Origin: Acanthamoeba lenticulata
Lineage: Eukaryota > Discosea > Longamoebia > Acanthamoebidae
Length of the DNA: 52,203 bases
Assembly (NCBI GenBank): GCA_002179805.1
Contig: NAVB01000417.1
Location: 1 to 52,203 of the forward strand
Reading direction: 5' to 3'
In this document: positions 10,701-27,364 of the stretch, piece after piece
Position numbering within the stretch: position 1 is the first letter of the stretch
Layout of the letters: each line of letters opens with the position of its first letter
The notes under the pieces: model-generated
Seen by the model: the letters and a program-made list of their open reading frames with translations, nothing else
Databases searched by the model: none
Told to the model about the DNA's origin: nothing
Translations under genes and position numbers: made by a program

Positions 10701-12336
10701 TTCCGGCGGATACACCCGGGCAAAGTCTGCACAGGTGTTTTGTACACATGAGCAAAGAGTTACCAAAGGTACAGATCTGGGTGAGCGGCTGTAGGTACCG
10801 AGCAGATAATAGCGGCCATCTTTGCCCTTATGCCCTTCGATGTCCGTGGGCCCTTCGGGTAGGCGCAGCGAAAGAAATGAGTGAGAACAACAGCACACAA
10901 TCCAAATACCATATAATTCAAGGAAGAGATCTTCCCCTTCAAGTGTGGGCATGTTATACCCGAGATGAACTTTTTGTCGTCCGCCCGACCTGCAACATGC
11001 CCCTTGATGTTGAGCTTTTTGCCAGCACGTTTCATCATGTGATTCATCTGCGGGTCATCGGCATGGACCGTCAGGCCACCATCATTGGAGCCTGATAATC
11101 CCCACCCCCACCCTCAGAGTCTTAGTCCATGGACACACTAGCAAGTGTCTGCACTGCATTTTTTTTGTGATTGGGGTACCGTAAACGAGGCCACCGTAGT
11201 AGAGAGGAAGGATGCTCATCGCGATCAAGCGAAAGCCCCGATAGTCGATGAGGGTGCAGAGGGGGACATGAATGCCCTCAATTTGACACTGATAGTAGCC
11301 CATGAGGCCTTTGAGCTCATGACCAGCTGAGTAGTTACAAAGACGTCAAGAAGTTGAAAAAAGAAAAAAAAAGACAAGAACAAAGAAGAAAACAAAATCT
11401 CTCACCTGCTTTTGAAGAGTACTCATCACCCGCATAAATGCCGACCGTGTCCACCGCAAACTTGAAGAGTATCCCTGTCGTGGGAAAAAACATGTCACAA
11501 ACAACATCAGGTGCATGTTCAGGTCCGCGCATCAAAGGGGCAATGGATACCTTGGCAGATATATTTTTCACCACCGGCAGTACCCTGCCGGCCACACCCA
11601 TATATCTCAATCAGTACTCAGTGACATGCAACAACATAAGGACTCTCAGTCAGTCACACATACGCCAATATTGACAGGCTTGATGGTTTTCTGCGTAGAG
11701 GGCAGGAATCGTTCGAGGATGATGATCTTGCCATAGGTCTCGGCCACGTAAACAAAATCTTGTGTTGTGGAAGAGAGTTTTCTCAATTTTAACAAGTGCT
11801 TAGCAATGGGTTGGACAAAAGTGAAGTGAGCTGAAGAACAAACGACTACCAGCAGGCCAAAAAATAAAATAAAATAAAATAAAATAAAATAAAAGGAGAA
11901 CGAACCGTGAGCAAGACTGCTAAGTCGATTGTAATGGTCCAACTTGTCTGCATCACTACACTGAGCAATGTCTCCCAAAACTGTCTGAAACTCCTCATTC
12001 CTGCACACATACCACAACGAGTTTGTGTACAAGAGATATATATCACTCAAGTGTGAAGCACACAGCTGCAGAAAAACGTGCACGCGCGTACCAGTTGCGG
12101 ATGGGGATGCGCTCTTGCGGTTTGAGCACTTCTAGTTTTCCATAGGCCTCATGGTAGTAGCCGTTATTGTAGCCATCGTCACCACCACCACCACCACCAC
12201 CAAGGTTTTGCTGGTAGGCGGAGCCGCTGTCACCTTCTGCACTGTCATCCACGCTCCTCGCCATCTCTCCTCCCTCAGGTGGAGGCGCTGCTTCAACGAA
12301 TTCCGTGTTTCCTTTAGGATCCTGCAGGATTTGCAT
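4773..12336 (-). CDS. CLU-type domain, TPR-like and leucine-rich-repeat fusion protein
   Basis: A multi-exon gene with ATG at 12336 and stop at 4773. The order is: acidic/Gly-rich N-terminus; a CLU (clustered mitochondria)-type region about 12.1-10.2 kb with NEEFQTVLGDIAQ, YGKIIILERFLP, IDYRGFRLIAMSILPL, SNDGGLTVHADD, DGRYYLL, DFARVYPPEA, LLRPELV and LMHREGINMRH; helical TPR-like units at 9.9-8.8 kb (for example FDTALSSMPGNQLILKNWGD and YARAFALNPE); a Ser/Pro/Thr-rich linker at 8.75-7.85 kb; then about a dozen AMN1/F-box-type leucine-rich repeats (LKHLDLSGSSVTDETL, LVDLSRCK, LQVISLNGCRQISDTSI) to the stop. The last TPR-like unit and the linker lie in one open exon (about 8903-7630), so the halves are one gene. 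CLU proteins act in mitochondrial distribution and mRNA binding; LRRs bind partners. The role of the combination is unknown. Confidence 0.75.
6230..6255. repeat. (GATT)n microsatellite in CLU-LRR gene intron
   Basis: Short tetranucleotide repeat with about six GATT units, located between two leucine-rich-repeat exons. Confidence 0.9.
11859..11894. repeat. (AAAAT)n microsatellite in CLU-LRR gene intron
   Basis: About seven AAAAT/ATAAA units within an intron. Its reverse complement is the TTTTA unit that makes up the 20.7-kb array in another gene. Confidence 0.95.
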
Positions 12337-12599
12337 TAATTAAAAACTGGGTCAAATTCGGGGCTTCCAGTTATCATATAATGCTGTGACATTTAATCGC
12401 GCTCTTATATTTCTGCCCTCTCTACGTACTCTATGTACACCATTCTCATCCATGGCGTGCTGTGGCCTCACACAGCCAGCTTCGTTTTTGCATTCACGGA
12501 ACGGAACTGGAGAGCGTTGTTGCACTCTTTTGGCGGGAAAACGAAAGAGGCAAGAAAAGCGACGAAAAAAAAATTCCCATAGCTTTTCTTCTTCCGCCC

Positions 12600-18692
<6,093 letters not shown>

Positions 18693-19035
18693 TGGGAACT
18701 CTCTGTTGCTGTTGTTGTTGTTGTTGGTGGTGCCAAAGTTCTCAAGTGGCCGTCTACCGGAAGACACAGGCAGGACCAACTGTTTTATGCCGCTGCTGTT
18801 GGTCTGTGGAGCTCAAAGAAAGGAAGTTTCCAGGGTCGGCGGTACTTTTATGGCCTTCGCTGCTTCCGCCAGCCATTTCTCTCGACTTCTGAGACGTTGG
18901 CGCCAAAAATTCTGTACACGCTCAGAGGAGCGACCAGAAGAACACTTCGTGGCGTCGGAGAGGTGAGTCAAGCCTGTCACTTTCTCCAAGTTTCATCACC
19001 TCTCTGGTGGTCGTACACGCACAAGTACTACACAA
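18693..19035. promoter_or_regulatory. Gap between ABCC start and the SH3 scaffold gene end
   Basis: No coding exon could be supported here. On the minus strand a CATAAAAG-like element near 18845-18852 could act as a TATA box for the ABCC gene starting at 18692. A short TTG/CAA repeat lies at 18703-18728 and would fall in the ABCC 5' UTR. Assignment is by position and base pattern only. Confidence 0.3.
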
Positions 19036-22000
19036 CTAGGACTTGGCGGCCTTTTTCGCCTCCTTCTCTTTTTGCTTCTGCTCCTTCTTGGCGAGCTTCT
19101 CCTTCTCTTTCATCTCCTTCTTCTCTTGCTTCTCTCGCTTCTTTTGCTCCTTCTTCTCTTGCTTCTCCTTCTTCTTGAGCTCCTTCTTGAGATCTTGTTT
19201 CTTGGCCTTGCCCTCTTCCTGCGCTTCTTGTGGTTGGCCCGTTCGCGACTGGTCACCACTCTCCACAACAGCAGACGAAGAAGAAGGCCCTGGACCTGCA
19301 CTCTCGGCCAATCCTCCTTCGAAACTCACTACAGCGGAGAGAGAGAGAGAGAGAAAGTGCGTGAGCGGCGATTCATATGGGCAGGACCTGGAGGGGAGAG
19401 CAGGCGCACCGCTCATTCGGTTGGGGTCAGCCTTGGCCACCGCAGCAGCCGTCTTGACGGCGGAACCCGAGCTGGAAAGCGGAGCCGGAACGCTCATTCG
19501 GTTGGAGTCGCCCCTGATCACCGAGCCACCGGTCTTGACAGCGGAGCTCGAGTTGGAGAGCGGCGCAGCAACGCTCTTCCTGTTCTCTATCTTGCTGCCG
19601 CTCGAATTCTCGCCACCTCCTCCACTGAGCGGCGCGACAGGCATCGGCGCCGCCAGGCTGAGGCGCTTGGCCTTGAGCGTCTGCACGGCCTTGGGGTCGC
19701 CCGCGAACGGAAGCGCGACCGCTCCGCCAATGCCCGAGCCCTCCCGGCTTGTTGCGCCACGAGACATGGTGAGGCTCTTGCGATCCGCCGCCTCGCCAGC
19801 CTCCTGCTGGGGGCTTCCTCCTCCTGCGACCACCGCACTGGAGTTCAAGGGCCCCGCAAGGCTCTTCCGGTCTTCCTTGGCCGCCGCGCTCAGCGGAGCT
19901 TGCGGGATGCCCGGAGCCGCCAAGCTGAGGCGCTTGGCCTTGAGCGTCTGCGCGGCCTTGGGATCGCCCGCAAGACTGGGCAAGGCCACAGCAGCGCCCA
20001 TGATCATTGACCCTGCGTCCAACACTCAGGCAAGTGAGACAGCGCGCGTAAGGTGGTGGCCGTGGCCATGAAGGCACGCACCTGGGCGCGAGCGAGCGCC
20101 AGTCGTGCTGACGACAGGCGAGGCTGCCGCCACCTCAACGCCTTGGCGGGCCTGCTCTTCCTCGAGCAGCCGACGCGCTTCCATCTCCTCGCGACGGCGG
20201 GCTTCAGCCTCCTGCCGCCGCTTGCGTTCTTCTTCAAATCGCTTCTGCTCTTCGACAAGACGCTTGCGCTGCATCTCCTCCTCCTTCCTCCGGGCCTCTT
20301 CCTCCTTCTTCAGCCGCGCCTCCTCCTCAGCCTTCTCGCGCTCCTCGGCTTCGCGTCGCTTTCGCTCTTCGGCCTCGCGCTTCTTGCGGGTTTCTTCCTC
20401 CTTGGCCCGCAGCTCCTTGTCCTGCTCAGCTTTGACCTTTTCCTCGTGCTCACGTTTCCGCTTTTCCTCGAGTTCCTTGCGGATGCGCTCCTTCTCGAGG
20501 GCCTTCTCCTCTTCGCGCTTCTTGAGCACCTCCTCCCGCTTCCGCCGCTTCTCCTCCTCTTCCTTCTGCCGCTTCTCCTCCTCCTCCCGCCGTTTCTTCT
20601 CGACCTCTTCCTTGGCCTTTTCCTCGTCTTCGGCCGACCACGTCCGCTGCACCAGCGTCCCACACTTGCCGCACATCCCGAATAGCACTCCGATCTGCGC
20701 CGCGTCACATCAGCATGAAATATTTAATTTAATTTAATTTAATTTAATTTAATTTATTTTATTTTATTTTATTTTATTTTATTTTATTTTATTTTATTTT
20801 ATTTTATTTTATTTTATTATTCCTAAAGCTTTTATTAATAATAACAATATTTCATGAGATTTTATTACTAGGATCCTAGTAATAAAAAAGAAAATAATCT
20901 CAAGCTCTAGGGAAGGGAGGAGATACCTTGATGCGAACGGGAGTGGAACACTTGGAACAGGGCTGCATCTTCTCGATGTTCATGGGAATGACGCGCTCCT
21001 TCTCCTCGCGCTTCTTGCGGGCCTTTTCTTCCTCCTCCTTCCGGCGCTGCTCGTCCTCGAGTTCCTTCTTCTTCCGCTGCTTCTCGAGGATCTTCTGCTT
21101 CATCACCTCCTGTCGCCGCCGCTCCTCGTCTTCGATGCTCCGGAACGGAATCAAGTCCGGGTTGCCTGCAAACACAAACAAACACAACACCACCACGAGG
21201 TTGAGCTCATCACCATCCACCACCGTCATCTTCACGAGACCAGCACACGAGGCGCGAGGAGTGCGCACCTGTCAAGACCTGGACGGTGTCGGATGGGAAA
21301 ACGCCGATTTTGTCGCCCAGCGTGCCCCACCAGTAGGTCTCGTCCTCGGACAGGAGGGCGTCAACCACGAACGTTTGGTTCTCCTTGAAGGTCAGCTCCA
21401 TGTCATCTTGGCCATAGTAGTCCGTGATGGCGATCACCCGCACTTCACCGGCGGCTCGGCCCACGTGCTCGGGCTCCTGTTCTCCCAACGTCCATCCACC
21501 GATGAGCTCGTTGGTTGTGGTGATGCAAGATGATGGTGATATCGCGTCACGCGTACCGAAGGCGGCTTGGCAGTCTCAGCCGCGTTGCTCGTGGCCGGTT
21601 CCGTGTTCGTGGACTCGGCTTTCTGACTGGTGGCGGCCTCCTTTGCTTCTTCGGCTGGGCGACTCGCCTCCGGGCTGGCCGTGGTGGCAGGCGTTGCGGC
21701 GTGCGGCTCTTCCTTAGTTTGTTCCTCCGTGGGCTGCGCAGGCGGGTCCTCCTCGGGTTTTTCCTTCTTGGAGGCCTCAGCAGCGGGGCTAACAGGCGCC
21801 GCCTCTTCAGAGGACTCTTGTTGCTTCTGTGACTGCTGTTGCTCTTGTTCAGGCTGTTGCTGGTGTTGTGCGTCATCACCATCCTCTTCGCCGTCCCCTT
21901 CTATGCTCTTGAGGGGCAGCTGCGAATTGTGATCCCCGCGTCAACTTGTGTCTCGCACAACGTAGGAGAAGAAGAACAAGAAGCGTACCTGGTCAGGGTC

Positions 22001-22406
22001 GCCACGAAGCACCTGTACGCACTCAGCCGGAAAGATGCCCTCTGCGTTTTTTATCCGACCCCACCAACAGGCTTCATCCTCCTGTTATCGCTGGTGGATG
22101 AGCTTCTTGTTGTTTGCGCTACGCGGCCTCAAAAAAGAAAGAGAGGAGTACAAAGAAAATACAAAAAAAAAAAAATTACCGCACGTGTGCCCAGAGCGTT
22201 GGACAGGGCAAGAGGGGGTGGAAGATGCGAGCGAACGCACCGCAAGGCGAGCGAACACGACAAAGGAGTCGTCTTCAAAAAAGCCCAATTCCTCTTCGTG
22301 CTCCGCGCGGAAGTCGCACACAGCTATGACTTTTACCTCCTGCCCCCCCCCCACGTCAACAACCGGACATAAACATCGAAAGAAGAGGAAAGGCACGACC
22401 AACCAT
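19036..22406 (-). CDS. Scaffold protein: two SH3 domains, coiled coils, zinc ribbon, R-x-S repeats
   Basis: SH3-1 is split over two exons (EVKVIAVCDFRAEHEEELGF, then DEACWWGRIKNAEGIFPAEC). After a Gln/Pro/Glu-rich linker SH3-2 reads VRVIAITDYYGQDDMELTF, then ETYWWGTLGDKIGVFPSD. Next comes a charged coiled coil (about 21.15-20.97 kb), a Cys4 ribbon (CSKC, 14 residues, CGKC) split by an intron, and a second long Arg/Glu/Lys coiled coil. The C-terminal third carries repeated units such as KRLSLAAP, DRKSLAGPL, NRKSVAAPL and NRMSVPAPL, and ends in a Lys/Glu tail with a stop at 19036. Proposed start: an ATG at 22406 directly before a 64-bp intron, giving MEVKVI; an earlier exon is possible. SH3 domains bind proline-rich ligands, so a cytoskeletal or endocytic scaffold is likely but unproven. 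Confidence 0.7.
20721..20818. repeat. Pentanucleotide microsatellite (AATTT)n then (TTTTA)n
   Basis: About 100 bp of nearly perfect AT-only pentamers. The first copies are AATTT units; the phase then changes to TTTTA units. It lies inside the intron that splits the zinc-ribbon codons of the SH3 scaffold gene. Confidence 0.95.
20860..20887. repeat. Perfect 28-bp palindrome
   Basis: A 28-bp perfect inverted repeat without spacer, centred on GGATCC (arm TTTTATTACTAGGA). It sits about 40 bp from the pentanucleotide array in the same intron and could fold as a cruciform or RNA hairpin. Confidence 0.9.
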
Positions 22407-22606
22407 GATGATCTAGATGTAATGATCCTGTGTACTCGCCTTCAGAAGGCTCCTTTCTTCGGGGGCCCTGCCGTGTGTTGTCTCCCGGGCTCTGCGTGGT
22501 TTGGCGTTCTTGTGCCCGCGGCGACCATCTGGGCAGGCGCAAGCAAATTAATTTTGCCAGGCAACAGTTGGCCAAAAAGAAAAAAGAAAAAGAAGAGAAA
22601 ACAGCT

Positions 22607-25255
22607 TCAAGCCGTTGGGTCTTTGCTCTCGTCGGAGGCAGTCACAACGGCCGAGCTCTCTCCTCCCTCAGCGGCTGCGGCCGCCTTCTTTCCCTTCTTG
22701 CGGTTCTTCCGCCTCTTGTTCTTGCCGCCACCTGAAGAAGTGGAGCTTCCGTCGGCGGAGGCGGCCGGCGCGGCGGCTGGGCTGGGCTGGCCACCGTTGT
22801 TGACCTCGCCCTTGAGCAGCCGGATGGCGTCGAGCGTGCGGTGAAGGATTTCCTTCTCCTTTACGCGCAGCAGCGTCACCGCCCTCATGTTGGGGGTCAA
22901 GCTCGTCGATCGCAGAGCCGCCTGGTCATCCTGTGTGGCCATCAAGCAGCAGCAGCAGCAGCAGCAGCAGCACGGTTAGGTCCTGCCTCAACGCGAGCGA
23001 GTGGCGTGACCAAGGGTCTCTCACCTGGAGGGTGGTCGGGTACTGCGCAAGCAGTGCGCGACACTTGGCTTCGGCCAGCTGGAGGGCGGCCAGCTCGTTG
23101 CGATCGTTGAGCTTGACCCTGGGGTCGTACACTGGGGTCTCCACAACCTGTCCATTCGTTTGGTGCTCCCCGTTCTGCTCCACCGCCTTGTTCGCCTCCT
23201 GGTACGCATGACACAGGATCCTTATCAACAGGTGCGAGCATATAGGACACCCACTTGGGCAGTTTGCCAAAGGGCAGATAGATACCCTGCTGTCGTAGGC
23301 GCTCAACACTTGCTGGAGCTCCTCCTGATTCATGGCATGGATCCTCAAGAACGCCATCAAGTCGACGGCCAGCCCAAGGCCGTAAAGGTAGAATTGCGAA
23401 TCCCTGCCATCAATTTTCATTGGCGGCGCCACTCGTCAGTTGGATCCCTCGTGGCCCGCGAGGCAGGCAAGCTGCGGAGGCAGGGCGCTGAGACTTAAGC
23501 TACACGTACATCTTCATGTTGTTGAGGTGGAGCAGGCGAAGCTTGTCTTTGATGTGCTCCGCGTCGGGCGCGAGCCTCGCGCGGATGGCCAACGCGTCGA
23601 AGCGGTTGCTCTCATGCACGAAGCCCGCATGCAGCAACAAGTCCGAGTTGGGCCGTGGGCCGTAGAAGATGTAGATCTGCTCGCCCTTCTTGTAGGCCCG
23701 CATGGCGTGCGATTCGGTCGAGTCGCTGTTGACGTCCCAGAACGTTTGCAGCTATTCCCCCCACCCCCCAAGTCAACACAAATTTGAATAAATTACAAGA
23801 AGAGAGAAGAAAGAGAGAGAGAGAGAGAAGCATGGGGGTGGAGGAGAGGAGATGTACGTCGCCGTGCTCGTGATTACACATGTCCCAGCCTGGTATCAGG
23901 GCGTATTCCGACTGACCGTTGTTTCCTCGCTGAGGGACCTGATTTTGCCTGGAGCCCACAGCCGACATGGCCCAAATGAACTCTTCCCACGTGAACGCGT
24001 TGATGTGCAGGATGTCCTTGCGGATCTGGTATTTGTGTCACGAATGGGTGAGTTGACCCTCGAGTTTAACCCTTGAAGTGGGAACGACAGCAGAGGAAAG
24101 AGAAAGCGAACCTGGAAAAGGTCGTGAATGTAGGTGTACTGGATCGCAACCGTTGCGATGACCTTGATGGCGTTGGTGAAGGTGGGCGAGCCACGCAAGC
24201 CCTCAAGCTCATCGAGCGTGAAATAGAGACACGTTCCGTAAGTCTTGGGTAGCGTTTCTGTTCAATTTGAAGAGCAGGACGCAGAGACAGGATCAGACGC
24301 CGTCATCAACAAGACAGATAAGACGCTGCCGCAATATAAGGCAAACTCGGACATGATCTCGCGTACTGATGTAAGGAGTCCAGAACGAAGAGTGATTGTG
24401 CTTCTCGACGAGGAGGTGAAGGGCGAGACACAGGCTGGGCGACTGGGCCAGGAACTTGTCCGTCTTCAGTAACTGACCAAGGGGCGTGTGTTGCAGGGTC
24501 TGACAGGAGAACATCAACTTGCGCGGAACCTACACGTGCGTATCATGGAAGGTTGTGTGTCAGTTGCTGACACTGTCGCAAAGCGGAGAGCTCTTCCGCG
24601 CGGCGCAATGCAATGGAAAAAGAAAAGAGAAGAAAGAAGCTGAGACCTGAAGGAAGGGCTCGCCCTTCTTAAAGTCTCGCTTGGCCACGACGCCGCTGCC
24701 TTCGGCTAAGTTGGCGATGAACTGAACACCGTCCAGCCACTTGGCGTCGAGGCCATTTTTCAACAGCCACGCACACAAATGATCCAGGTCATCTTGGCTA
24801 GGACCCAAAGGTTCCACACCTGAAGCGCAAAAACCAAAGCGTCCGTTTAGATATCTTACAAAAAAAAATTATTATTATTATTATAAATAAAATGCAGATA
24901 AGGGGGGGCATCTCACTGCGACATCTTGCAGCAAAAATGCAAAAAGAAAAACAAAGATTGGAGGACAATTCGAAGCGGTGGGTTATGACTTGCAAATTAA
25001 GGGGCGGGGTGGCCACCTTTCTTTTTCTTGTGCTGGCGGCGCTTGAGCTCCTGCAAGGCCGCGTGGAGCTGTTGGAAGGCCGTCCACTTTTCCTCTTCGC
25101 TTCGAGCTTGGGCCACAACCTCATGGGCCACTGGGGCATTAAATTTTAAAAGTAACAACAAAATGAGTGCCGGGATTCGTTTGCATTGATAGGCATTGAG
25201 GGCCGCAATACGCACACGCCGATACGCGTTGAGTAGTGTGTTTGATCTGTGCCAT
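22607..25255 (-). CDS. SETD3: SETD3-like actin-histidine N-methyltransferase
   Basis: A multi-exon SET-domain protein with the Rubisco-LSMT substrate-binding fold. The proposed start is ATG 25255, exon 1 spliced into AHEVVAQARSEEEKW. SET motifs follow: FIANLAEGSGVVAKRDF, EGLRGSPTF, INAFTWEEFIWA, then YALIPGWDMCNHEHGD with the Asn-His pair and the Trp used by SETD3, and EQIYIFYGPRPNSDLLLHAG. The C-terminal helical domain has VDLMAFLRIHAMNQEELQ and LRVKEKEILHRTLDAI. In animals SETD3 methylates actin His73; the match along the whole length, and the peptides around the Asn-His and FYG motifs, support the same role over plain LSMT. The tail is Lys/Arg- and Gly-rich. The start codon faces the next gene across 276 bp. 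Confidence 0.8.
22945..22972. repeat. CAG trinucleotide repeat, intronic
   Basis: Nine consecutive AGC units inside an intron near the 3' end of the SETD3-like gene. It is not translated if the splicing read here is right. Confidence 0.9.
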
Positions 25256-25531
25256 AGTGGCCGCGTTCATCTTTCTTCTTCTTCTTCTTCTCTCTCACTC
25301 TCTTCCAAGAGCGCAGACCAGGGGTCGAAACACAAAAAATTGAGGCGACACAACCTACCCCCAAACGACAACGCCAAAGAGGGCTCTCTCGCGCTACACG
25401 TGAGACCAAGTAATTTCCCCCTTTCACTCCATCCTCGCGACCACCAGAACCTGAAGAGAAAAAACAATAAATTGCGCGCGGGAGTGTTAGCCTCCTCGCG
25501 TGTAGCCGCCCTTTTGCTGGGCCGAAGAGAG
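25256..25531. promoter_or_regulatory. Divergent intergenic region, SETD3-like / orphan gene
   Basis: The start codons of two genes on opposite strands face each other across 276 bp, so promoter elements for both must lie here or in the first exons. A pyrimidine-rich tract (CTT repeats, about 25270-25310) is the only clear pattern. No confident TATA element was found. Confidence 0.35.
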
Positions 25532-27333
25532 ATGCAACAACAACAACAGCTGCACGATCCTCAGGAAATCTCTTCTTCTCAATCATTTCCATCTTCTTCT
25601 ACTTCACCGGTCCCCGCCATAGTGAAACCAACTCCCCCGACAGCTGAAGTGGTCAGGGAGGAGGAGGACCTAGAACCTAAGGTATATAAATATATTAACC
25701 CTAAAAACCCATCTTTATTTGCAGGGCAGTAAGTTGCAGTCGTTTGGGGCCTGCTCTCTCGCTCTTCCACTGACACGGGCACTGTTTTGTGCACGCTACA
25801 TGGGGCGCGTAACAGAAAAGGGGCCCGAAGCGGCGATTCAAGCGAGGAGGCTCCCAAAAGCACGTGGACGCACGCAAACGGCTGCAGGAGCATCGACAAC
25901 GCTGGCTCCGCCAGGTATTACCACCCTCTGCTCCACCCTTCCTCGAAACTTTCAACTCTCGCGCAAGTAGCGAGTGTTTATTTTTATTTAGCGCTTCTTC
26001 GTTTCTCGGCAACGCGTTCGGCACGACCAGGCTCATCTTTGCTCTTCTTCTTCTTCTTCTTCTTGTTCCTCCTAAAGCTTCAGGACTCGGATGGCGCCGA
26101 TATCATAGATTCTGGGGCCGACTTTGTTGCCGGGGGCAGTGGGAGTGATGATAGCGACGTGCCCGTTTCGGCGCCGGAACCTACGCCTCTGGTGATGCCC
26201 GTGCCGCCTCCCCCTTCTGTGGTCTCGCCCACTACGAGTACAGACGAACCGGTGAGTGCAGCGGCCACCAAGAAGCGGACAGTCAGGCGGAAGGAGAGCG
26301 AGCGTCTCTTGGCCGAGGTCAAGGGTAAGCAGGCACCGGTAGGTCCACCCTTGGATGCGGTGGCCCTCGCCAGTGGCTGGAAGACCATTACCCAGTACGC
26401 TGACGCCTGCGCAGCCCGATGCCGTGTGCATTACGTTCTCACATTATCCCACTCGCGCGTGTGCAGAATGAAGAAGGGCGTGGCGGGCACCGAGGAAGAG
26501 ACGGTCTATGTCGGGCCTGACGGCAAGGAGTATCGATCCTTGCGACTCGTGAAGCGCATAATTGAGGGAAACAAGTACAGAAAATATGACGACGACGATG
26601 AGGACCATCGCCACGACACCAATGACGGCAGCAAAGGCACACAATCGGACAAGGCCTCGGCTCCTGCAGCCAAGCGAGTTCAGCGCATCAAGGAAATCAA
26701 GGAAGAAGTGCATGAAACGAGCCCGACCACTAGCGTAGAGGTGCTTTGCGCCTGCCTTCCCGCGTCCCTCTATCTCCTCTTGCCAGAAGGTTGCTAAGAT
26801 CATGCGATCACTCTTGGGGTCTCCACTCTCTAGGCGCCTCAGAGCTCGATGCTGGAAGTGGCCCAATTTCTCGATGCTCTTGCCTCGGCGGCAGTCGGTT
26901 CTGACGCCAAGGCCCCTCTGTCAGCGACATCGCCACCCGAAAGGCCATCAGGCGGCAGGGGCAAGAGGCCAAGGTGGGCCACGAAGGCCCAGTTCCAGGT
27001 TGAGTTGCGCGAGGAGCCCGAGGCACGAGAGGAAGTCGAGGCCAGCAGCGATAGCAGTGACGAAGAGATGCACCTGCCCCGGCCCAAGCGGCCAGCCCTC
27101 CAGCTTTCTACAGCCCAGCAGCCGGCCAATCCCTCGCCGCTCGTGGTCGACACTCGAAGCCGCTTGGAGGCGATCATAAAGCGATGCCAACTGGGCACGC
27201 TCTCTGGTCTTTCCGCATCCTCGGATAACCCTGAGGGGCTCAGCACCATGGCGCAACACATGCCCAGTCGCCAGGGCTCGCCCGGACACACGGGCTCTCC
27301 GCTCCCTCCACTTCCTCGTGCCAATGCCACCTC

Positions 27334-27364
<31 letters not shown>

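Noticed and set aside
19043..20071. 342-aa plus-strand ORF with a Phe/Ser-rich start
   Set aside because: Antisense of the Lys/Glu tail and R-x-S repeats of the SH3 scaffold gene, which has the better evidence.
20053..20737. Long plus-strand ORFs rich in Leu and Ser
   Set aside because: They are antisense to the charged coiled coil; GAG/AAG-rich codons read backwards give CTC/CTT frames. No domain or splice logic.
20721..20818. Tandem AT repeats as a CRISPR or satellite array
   Set aside because: Units are 5 bp without spacers; an ordinary microsatellite in an intron.
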